The notes under the pieces: model-generated | What the model was told of the DNA's origin: nothing | What the model saw: only the letters and a program-made list of their open reading frames with translations | The model's database searches: none | From: Acidobacteriota bacterium | Lineage (GTDB): Bacteria; Acidobacteriota; Thermoanaerobaculia; Multivoradales; J023 | Length of the DNA stretch: 64,000 nucleotides | Direction of reading: 5' to 3' | Assembly (NCBI GenBank): GCA_029263315.1 | Contig: JAJCXR010000041.1 | Location: 124,001 to 188,000 of the forward strand | Shown: piece by piece, positions 18,754 through 24,287 of the stretch | How the letters are laid out: each line of letters starts with the position of its first letter | Numbering within the stretch: position 1 is the stretch's first letter | Translations under genes and position numbers: made by a program

Positions 18754-20389
18754 TAGGGCATCCACAACCCACGACGATACAACCCGACAATCCGAGATTC
18801 GGGACCGTCGAGAGCTGCTCGACTTCAGACTCCCCGACTTCACCCGCCTGGCCTGGACCAGTGACCGGGCACGGGCCGTCTGGCAGCCGCGGCTGAGCCG
18901 TATCGCTGACGCCTGGACCGAGATCGAATGGCGCTCCGTCGCCGCAGGGCTTCGCAACTGCCACTTGACCCGCCTCGTCCCCGAAGCTCTGGCGGATCGG
19001 GCCGGCCTATGGGCTCGGCACGGCTTGGCCACCCTGCCTTTGGGCGTCGAAGCGAGGACCCTCAAGGGCTACTCGAATACGCCACAACCAGCCCGCCCTG
19101 GCGACGAGGTCGTCCATTGCGTGGTGGTGGGCCAACTCAGCAGCTGTCTCGAGCTGGCCGACGCCTGGCGGCGCTCCGACACCGTCGAAATTGGCCGGCT
19201 CCTGGGCTTCCCGGCATGCTGCTGCAGCTTCTTCGAAGATCTGTGGGGAAACCGACAACGCATCGATACCGTCTGGCCGATGGTCGAAGCCTGCGCTCCC
19301 CCGCGCCCCTTGGAGCCGCGGCGCCTCGAGCACCCGGCCACCTTAGCCAACATCCTGTGGCGTTTTGTCGGTGTGCGGGCCGTGCCCCACCTGCCTTGTC
19401 GTCTCGACTGTGCCCCCAGTCTCGAAATGGCGGAAGACTGGCTCGCTCTGGGAGAGCGCGAAGGGTTGGTCGAAGAGGTGAGGTGGCTGCGGCAATTGCT
19501 CGCCACCCCCATCCAGTGGTCAGCCTTGCACGGCATCGCCGAGATCAAGAGCCCGTTGCTCAAGATCTCCACGGCGACGGACGCGACACCGCTCGAGTAC
19601 ACCGTCCGGTTGACCGGGGATCACTATCCCGAGGCGGGGGCCTTGGCGCCTACATTTCCCTATCGACAGGGTCGGCAGTCACCCTTGACCCAATCACCGG
19701 CCTTCCTGCGCGGCATGGAACACCCGATAGAAACCCTGACCCATCGCCCCGCCTGGTTCCATACCGACAACGGATTCTCCAGTCGTCACGGCATGGAGCA
19801 GCTGCATGCCCCGCTGGTGAAGGTCGCCCGCCGTCATTTGGCCGAGCTCCAGGGCCGAATCTTGGACTTGGGGTGCGGCAACGGCGCCCTCTTGAAGCGC
19901 ATCTGTCAAGGAAGGAGCGATCTCGAACCCTGGGGGGTCGATCTGGACCCGGGCCGGATCGCCCATGGCCATGAGCTCTTGCCCGATGATCGACAAACAA
20001 TCCTCTGCGATGACTTCTTCCATTGGATGATCGAAGGCCCCGGAGCGAAGCGGCGTTACGCCCTTGCCTTGCTGATGGTGGGACGCTTGAGCGAGGTCCC
20101 GGAATCCACAGCTCGCCAGCTCCTCGCCTCCGTCACAGCCTGCTGCGATGCCCTCCTTCTCTACCGCTATCCCGATCGGCCGGGGGATCCGGGCCCGGCT
20201 CTGCGCTCCATGGCGGCCCGATTCGGACTCGGATTCGAATCCCTGGTGGAACATTGCGGGTTGGCGATCCCCCTGGCAAAAGAGGCAATACCTCCGCCAG
20301 TTGAGCCCAGCCCTTCTCCGCAGGAGCCTGGCACCGATCCAAATCCAGCCCACCACGGGATTCGGCCGCTGCACCCAACTGAGGGATAG
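18749..20389 (+). CDS. Two-part protein: Cys-motif N-terminal region plus class I SAM methyltransferase
   Basis: 546 aa from the ATG at 18749. No good Shine-Dalgarno is visible; it begins inside the 18-bp tandem repeat, so coupling to the upstream gene is likely. Residues about 90-300 contain LLGFPACCCSFFEDLWG near 152-168, resembling the (G)(F/Y)P-x-CC-x-x-F motif of DUF483-like proteins. Residues about 345-480 form a Rossmann methyltransferase: motif I LDLGCGNGALLKRI near 372, acidic strand PWGVDLDPGRI, then QTILCDDFFHWM. The C-terminal 50 residues are Pro-rich. It probably methylates or otherwise completes the product of the radical SAM protein. The function of the N-terminal part is unknown. 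Confidence 0.75.
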   Translation: MGRASTTHDDTTRQSEIRDRRELLDFRLPDFTRLAWTSDRARAVWQPRLSRIADAWTEIEWRSVAAGLRNCHLTRLVPEALADRAGLWARHGLATLPLGVEARTLKGYSNTPQPARPGDEVVHCVVVGQLSSCLELADAWRRSDTVEIGRLLGFPACCCSFFEDLWGNRQRIDTVWPMVEACAPPRPLEPRRLEHPATLANILWRFVGVRAVPHLPCRLDCAPSLEMAEDWLALGEREGLVEEVRWLRQLLATPIQWSALHGIAEIKSPLLKISTATDATPLEYTVRLTGDHYPEAGALAPTFPYRQGRQSPLTQSPAFLRGMEHPIETLTHRPAWFHTDNGFSSRHGMEQLHAPLVKVARRHLAELQGRILDLGCGNGALLKRICQGRSDLEPWGVDLDPGRIAHGHELLPDDRQTILCDDFFHWMIEGPGAKRRYALALLMVGRLSEVPESTARQLLASVTACCDALLLYRYPDRPGDPGPALRSMAARFGLGFESLVEHCGLAIPLAKEAIPPPVEPSPSPQEPGTDPNPAHHGIRPLHPTEG

Positions 20390-20519
20390 CGGCAGCGCAA
20401 CCCTGGGGGGAGCGCTCCGGATTTCTAGTCTCCGGCTTCTACTCTTTGTTGTGGATGTCGACTGGCGAATTCCCCGTCCAGGCCGGGGAATTCGCCGACT
20501 CGCGATGGAGTGAGCTCGA

Positions 20520-20993
20520 TCAGGGGTCGTCGCAGGAACACCCGTTGGGGGTGCAGATACCCCAGGGTAGGCCACAGACCAAGTCGCACTTGGAGGCACA
20601 CCAGGCGTTGGACGAGCAAGCGAAGCCTTCTATCGAACAACTCGGACAGCTTGGGCAGTAGGTGTAGCTAGAACCGCAGCGCACGTATCCCCGTTGGGAG
20701 CTGCAATTGCTGTCGATGGCGCTGCAAGTGGTACCCACACCGCCGCTGCACGACACGGTGGAGCCGTTCCAGCAATCGGCGATGGCAGAGCAAACGCCCA
20801 GGTTCTCTTGCCCCTTGGTCGCCACGCTCTGGGCAAGGCCGTAGGAGTCCGTGGCGATCCACTCCGCTTGCGGCGACGTGGAACATTTCTCGGCCCCGGG
20901 AAGGTCGACGCCGACGGCTTCTTGACCCGCCGCAAGGGGCATGGCCACCACCAAGGTAAGGGCGCAACAGGACAGCAGAATTCGATGCAGCAT
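20520..20993 (-). CDS. Small secreted cysteine-rich protein
   Basis: 157 aa from the ATG at 20993, preceded by AGGAGAA; the signal peptide is MLHRILLSCCALTLVVAMPLAAG. The mature chain has about 19 cysteines, mostly in its C-terminal 90 residues, in closely spaced pairs (YCPSCPSCSIEGFAC, CASKCDLVCGLPWGIC, NGCSCDD), so it is probably a disulfide-stabilised extracellular protein. No family is recognised. It is not clearly linked to the RiPP-like cluster, which is on the opposite strand and ends 130 bp away. Confidence 0.75.
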   Translation of the reverse strand: MLHRILLSCCALTLVVAMPLAAGQEAVGVDLPGAEKCSTSPQAEWIATDSYGLAQSVATKGQENLGVCSAIADCWNGSTVSCSGGVGTTCSAIDSNCSSQRGYVRCGSSYTYCPSCPSCSIEGFACSSNAWCASKCDLVCGLPWGICTPNGCSCDDP

Positions 20994-21247
20994 AGCTTCT
21001 CCTCTGATCAAAGAAGGCCGCCGGAAACCGATGGCCTCAGGTTGAAGGACGCCCATGGACCGCGGACATAGCCACGCCACGGACCTTCCCAAAGATTGAG
21101 ACAATGGTCGCAGGTCCAGACAAATTCAGCTCATACGAGAATCTCGATCAATCTAGTGAGAAACAGAGAATCCGTCAAGCCTGCTTTCGAGGAGAAAGCC
21201 TTCGTGAGTCTTTGAAATCGAAAAAACGGCCCCGTATCTGTCCAGGC

Positions 21248-21289
21248 GGGCGACGGACGGAGGGGCGACGGACGGAGGGGCGACGGACG
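21248..21289. repeat. 15-bp tandem repeat (GGGCGACGGACGGAG)
   Basis: Two full and one partial unit in tandem. A related but diverged array of ACGG/ACCGG units lies at about 30115-30165, in the same position relative to the 3' end of the intact 516-aa gene, so the flank was duplicated with the gene. Confidence 0.75.
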
Positions 21290-21307
21290 CCAGGCACCGG
21301 ACCCGGC

Positions 21308-21447
21308 TCAATTCACCGGCAGGCCCGAATCCTCCTGCGACAGGTGCCTGGCACTTATTGACTATTCACAGCAGTCGTAGACTCGATGTCCGCATCCGCG
21401 TCGGCGAAGTCTCGGGCCATGAAGAAACGCCTCTTGCGGCTCGCTCT
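21308..21447 (-). pseudogene. Remnant of a second copy of the 516-aa island gene
   Basis: On the minus strand, 21447-21375 matches the internal codons of the 516-aa gene that encode ASREMRCFMARDFADAKADIES (intact at about 30790-30862), with a 1-base deletion near 21379. 21343-21308 matches its last codons (LSQEDSGLPVN and stop, intact at 30168-30203). The order and orientation are those of the intact gene, but about 590 bp between the fragments is missing, and a GTGCCTGGCAC palindrome (21344-21354) sits at the junction. It lies directly downstream of the stand-alone FGE-fold gene. This implies that the gene once existed in two copies and that one was deleted. Confidence 0.8.
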
Positions 21448-21548
21448 CGCCTCTCTCCTTTGGCCAAAGGGATTTCGACCTCCCATCTTAAAAAAAGGGG
21501 ACCGAAGGGGGATTTGTTAGATGGCGAGACCGCTCCGCGGCCCTGACC

Positions 21549-22475
21549 TCAATCCGCTCCGCGGATCCCTTCGGAAGCCGCTCCGCGGCCCAAACCCCCA
21601 CCTAGGGCAAGGCGGAAGCCCAGGCCGCCGTCGCGGTTGCCAGCGCGGGACCAGTCGCGATAGGCCGCCCGCACGAAGCGGGCGTGGCCGGACCAGGAAC
21701 TGCCGCGGATCACGCGAAGGACGCCTTCCTCAGGACCAACAGGATCTTCAACCGGATCCGCCCCATAGTCCCCCTTCCAGTCGGCACACCACTCGTAGAC
21801 ATTGCCCAACATATCGTAGAGGCCCCAGGGGTTGGCCTCCTTGGTCGCGACCTTGCGGGTCCCAGCCTTGAGGTGGGGAAACTGTTTCTGCGGCCAACCG
21901 GAAGAGTCTTCGCCTTCTTCGAGATCGAAGTCGACGCCGCTATTGCCGCCGTACCAGGCGATCTCGTTGAGCCCTGGGGCGTTGTTGTGCCCCAAAATCT
22001 TCAGATCGCCCCGCCAAGTGGCAGTTTCGGTTCCTGCTCGGCAGGCCCACTCCCACTGGGCTTCGGTGGGCAAGATCGCCTGCAACCCTTCAATGCGCTG
22101 GTTCAGCTTCTCTAGGAAAACTTGACAATCCTCCCAGCTGACTTGCTCGACGGGCCGTAAGGTTGAGCGAAAACGGCTCGGATTGGTCCCCATCACCTCC
22201 TGCCACAGGGCCTGGGCACAGGGAGTGTCCGCCAGCCAGAAACCCTCGGTCAACGTCACCAGATGACGTGGACCTTCGTCCCTGTCACGGCCAACCTCAT
22301 CGGATGGCGAGCCCATCCAGAAACGCCCCGGCGGAATCCAACGGAACCGTTGCTCGGCGTCCCCAAGCCCGATGCCCACGAATACGCCGAAATCGTCCTC
22401 GCCCCATTGCCTGGCCCAGGTTGGCGGGCGGCCGTCGATGAGGGGGTGCGGGGCAGCTTGTTCTTGGGTTGTCAT
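21549..22475 (-). CDS. Stand-alone FGE-sulfatase-fold protein, DGR target 1
   Basis: 308 aa, almost entirely one formylglycine-generating-enzyme/SUMF1-type domain (C-type-lectin fold). It starts at FRWIPPGRFWMGSPSDE (about 44-60) and runs through TPCAQALWQEVMG, PVEQVSWEDCQVFLEKLN, LPTEAQWEWACRAGT, NPWGLYDMLGNVYEWCADW and RVIRGSSW to GLGFRLALGG. The two active-site cysteines that real FGE enzymes have in the last conserved block are absent, so it is more likely a binding protein than an oxidase. Residues about 251-292 are encoded by the variable repeat. Eleven residues in that segment differ from the template translation, all at codons containing template adenines. It is the last gene of the DGR, downstream of the RT and template repeat. 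No signal peptide is seen. No clear ribosome binding site precedes the ATG. Confidence 0.92.
   Translation of the reverse strand: MTTQEQAAPHPLIDGRPPTWARQWGEDDFGVFVGIGLGDAEQRFRWIPPGRFWMGSPSDEVGRDRDEGPRHLVTLTEGFWLADTPCAQALWQEVMGTNPSRFRSTLRPVEQVSWEDCQVFLEKLNQRIEGLQAILPTEAQWEWACRAGTETATWRGDLKILGHNNAPGLNEIAWYGGNSGVDFDLEEGEDSSGWPQKQFPHLKAGTRKVATKEANPWGLYDMLGNVYEWCADWKGDYGADPVEDPVGPEEGVLRVIRGSSWSGHARFVRAAYRDWSRAGNRDGGLGFRLALGGGLGRGAASEGIRGAD
21570..21601 (-). repeat. VR-only 3' flank with GC hairpin (copy at VR1)
   Basis: 32 bp identical to 24369-24400, directly downstream (minus strand) of each variable repeat and absent next to the template repeat. It contains GCCGCGGAGCGGC (21577-21589), a 5-bp stem with 3-base loop; related CCGCTCCGCGG copies follow at about 21555-21564 and 21531-21541. 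Position and structure resemble the hairpins known downstream of variable repeats in the Bordetella phage DGR. Confidence 0.8.
21602..21725 (-). repeat. DGR variable repeat 1 (VR1)
   Basis: 124 bp aligned without gaps to the template repeat at 22624-22747. By eye there are 16 mismatches, all at positions that are A in the template on the minus (coding) strand. The boundary at the 3' end of the VR is CCTTGCCCTAG, the initiation-of-homology side, where there are no changes. Confidence 0.95.
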
Positions 22476-22487
22476 GGCGGAAAAAGT

Positions 22488-22543
22488 GGGTTCTGGCGAG
22501 CCTTCGCGGTCACTTCTGTGGCACTACCAGCACACCAGAACCC
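22488..22543. other. Inverted repeat between template repeat and FGE gene 1
   Basis: GGGTTCTGG (22488-22496) and CCAGAACCC (22535-22543), a perfect 9-bp inverted repeat with a 38-base loop. It lies just 13 bp upstream of the start codon of the stand-alone FGE-fold gene. It could end or protect the template RNA or regulate the gene; there is no T-run. Confidence 0.5.
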
Positions 22544-22623
22544 GTTCAAGATTTTGCCGCTTCGAGTTAATCGGAGCAGACAGGAGCGAGATTGGGTCGG
22601 GGTCGGCGACTGCCGTCTCCGAG

Positions 22624-22747
22624 CTAGGGCAAGGCGGAAGCCCAGGTTGTCGTTGCGGTTGCCAGCGTGGTTCCAGTTGCGATAGGCCGCCCGCACGTTG
22701 CGGGCGTTGTCGTTCCAGGAACTGCCGCGGATCACGCGATTGACGCC
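22624..22747 (-). repeat. DGR template repeat (TR)
   Basis: Lies 25 bp downstream of the RT stop codon on the same strand. Its minus-strand sequence is rich in AAC codons in the frame of the target (it would read SSWNDNARNVRAAYRNWNHAG, then NRNDNLGF). This is typical of DGR templates, because adenine mutagenesis of AAC cannot create a stop. About 25 adenines are available; 16 differ in VR1 and 12 in VR2. It is non-coding: the overlapping frame has no start signal and runs into the RT gene. The TR lacks the hairpin flank found at both VRs, which would keep it from being overwritten. Confidence 0.95.
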
Positions 22748-22772
22748 TTGAGAATCTCGTCCTCTGCTGGAA

Positions 22773-23780
22773 TCATGCATCGATTGGGGGGTGGCGGTCC
22801 AGATCTCTTTGACGCCAAACGCCACAATCCGCATGGGCGACAATCGCCAGGGTCGAAGCAAAGCCAGTCTGCAGGCCAATGCCATCGATCTTCCCAAGAC
22901 TGAAAGCGCGCTCCCAGGCTATCCGAGACTTTCGGTATCGACGTTTTCGCCGCTTCGACAACCGAAGCCTGAAAGGATCAATTCTGAATCCACATAGGCT
23001 CAAGCCGCGACGAGCTCTTTGCACTTGCCATGCTTTCTTGATTTGGAGATGGAGGCGCTCCGACGCCAACTCGAAGGCTGCCTCCCGGACGCTCCGCAGA
23101 TCGGCAGCCGAGCGGCCCCAAACCACCATATCGTCCATATATCGAATATAACCAAGGGTGCTCGGCCCTTCCAGGAGCAACCGATCAAGGTCTGCCATAT
23201 AGAGATTGGCGAACCACTGGGAAGTCAACGACCCGATGGGCAGACCCTTCCCTGGGGCTACGCAATGACTGTTGATGATCTGGTCGCAAAGACGAAGCAC
23301 ACCGTTGCCCTTGATATGACGTCGGAGGCGCTGTTTCATCTTCCCGTGATCGATGGATGCAAAATAGGCTCGAATATCCATCTTCAAATACCAAGGGAAT
23401 CGACGGCAATGCTGCTGCGCTCTGGTCACCGCAGCCAGGGTACCCTTGCCCAGACGACAAGCGAAGGAATCGTCGATCAGCGCCCTTTCGATGATCGGGC
23501 CGACCCACGCCATCAGGGCGTGATGGAGCACCCGCTCTCTGAATCCAGGAGCCTGAATCCAACGCAGCTTCGGGTCTCGAATCTCGAAGCTTCGAGGCCG
23601 CGACAATACCAACTCTTCGCCGAGTATCTGGCGCTGCAGGGAGGAGGTCTCGCGGCTCAGAGAAGCTTCGTAACGCTGCACCTCAGGACGGTGCCGCTTT
23701 CCCCGAGAAGCGCGCCAAAAAGCCCACTGCAGGTGGTCCCACGTCGCGATGTCTTCAAGGCGTAGAAGAGCTCGTTTCAC
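22773..23780 (-). CDS. DGR-type reverse transcriptase
   Basis: 335 aa, starting at a GTG that overlaps the HRDC gene stop (GTGA). Palm motifs are clear: motif A LKMDIRAYFASID (D135), motif B LPIGSLTSQWFANLYM (IGSLTSQ 182-188, the DGR-specific IGxxxSQ instead of QGxxxSP), motif C YIRYMDDMVVWG (catalytic DD 216-217), and a motif D/E region ending SLCGFRI. There is no maturase or endonuclease domain and no group II intron ends. In DGRs this enzyme copies the template RNA with adenine-specific errors, and the cDNA replaces the variable repeats. The template repeat follows 25 bp downstream and both targets lie within 2 kb, so the element looks complete. Confidence 0.96.
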   Translation of the reverse strand: MKRALLRLEDIATWDHLQWAFWRASRGKRHRPEVQRYEASLSRETSSLQRQILGEELVLSRPRSFEIRDPKLRWIQAPGFRERVLHHALMAWVGPIIERALIDDSFACRLGKGTLAAVTRAQQHCRRFPWYLKMDIRAYFASIDHGKMKQRLRRHIKGNGVLRLCDQIINSHCVAPGKGLPIGSLTSQWFANLYMADLDRLLLEGPSTLGYIRYMDDMVVWGRSAADLRSVREAAFELASERLHLQIKKAWQVQRARRGLSLCGFRIDPFRLRLSKRRKRRYRKSRIAWERAFSLGKIDGIGLQTGFASTLAIVAHADCGVWRQRDLDRHPPIDA

Positions 23781-24247
23781 TCGGCGGTACCTGGGCTCTT
23801 GCCTGTGCCGACTTCGGCCAATACGGCAAGAAATGCGTCGCCATATTTGGCGATGCGGGCTGGCCCCACGCCATGCAACGCCTCGAGCGCCTGGGTCGTG
23901 CTCGCCTTTTGTTGGACCATCAAGGCAAGCTGCTCATTGGTGAAGACGCTATAGGCCGGAACGTTCTCTCGTTCCGAAATCTCTTTCCGCAAGCGGCGAA
24001 GCCGTGCAAACACGACAAACTCATGGCTTGGAAGAACCTCGCGGTAGTCTATCCTGCCCCTGGACGGTTGAGCTTTCGACGAACCGGATTCCAAGTAGGT
24101 GACAGCAAGTGCCCAAACGGCTCCGCCGTCGCTCTCCGACAGGTGGGTTTCTATCTTTAGCACCCGATGACTCGACAAGAACCTGTTGATCTCCTCCTCA
24201 GCGGCAGCAGAATCGAGCACCGGAGCGGCAAAGAACCGTATTCTCAT
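23777..24247 (-). CDS. HRDC-domain DGR accessory protein
   Basis: 156 aa. The N-terminal 75 residues (IRFFAAPVLDSAAAEEEINRFL..., an alpha/beta stretch ending GGAVWALAVTYLE) are of unknown fold. Residues about 85-150 are an HRDC domain (FARLRRLRKEISERENVPAYSVFTNEQLALMVQ, then LEALHGVGPARIAKYGDAFLAVL), a nucleic-acid-binding helical domain of RecQ helicases and RNase D. HRDC proteins are known as accessory genes of some DGRs in place of Avd; their role is presumed to be in template binding or cDNA handling. The stop overlaps the RT start by 4 bp, so the two are co-translated. It starts 40 bp after the FGE/vWA gene. Confidence 0.88.
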   Translation of the reverse strand: MRIRFFAAPVLDSAAAEEEINRFLSSHRVLKIETHLSESDGGAVWALAVTYLESGSSKAQPSRGRIDYREVLPSHEFVVFARLRRLRKEISERENVPAYSVFTNEQLALMVQQKASTTQALEALHGVGPARIAKYGDAFLAVLAEVGTGKSPGTAE

Positions 24248-24287
24248 ATGGGGGATTTATTTCCTTCCTCGGTGTAGCTCACGACAC

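Larger units (their letters stand above)
20994..21548. other. 555-bp intergenic region with repeats and a gene remnant
   Basis: It holds a 15-bp tandem array, a decayed fragment of the 516-aa gene and a GTGCCTGGCAC palindrome, each listed separately. No intact gene was found. Confidence 0.7.

Noticed and set aside
21105..21548. Small plus-strand ORFs at 21104-21361 and 21358-21546
   Set aside because: They run across repeats and a pseudogene remnant, with no start signals.
22472..22897. 141-aa minus-strand ORF spanning the template repeat
   Set aside because: It overlaps the RT 3' end and has no start signal; the protein-like part is only the template translation. It is the non-coding TR, not a gene.
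22773..23780. Group II intron maturase
   Set aside because: No maturase or endonuclease domain, no intron RNA ends, and the IGxxxSQ motif with adjacent TR/VR repeats fits a DGR instead.
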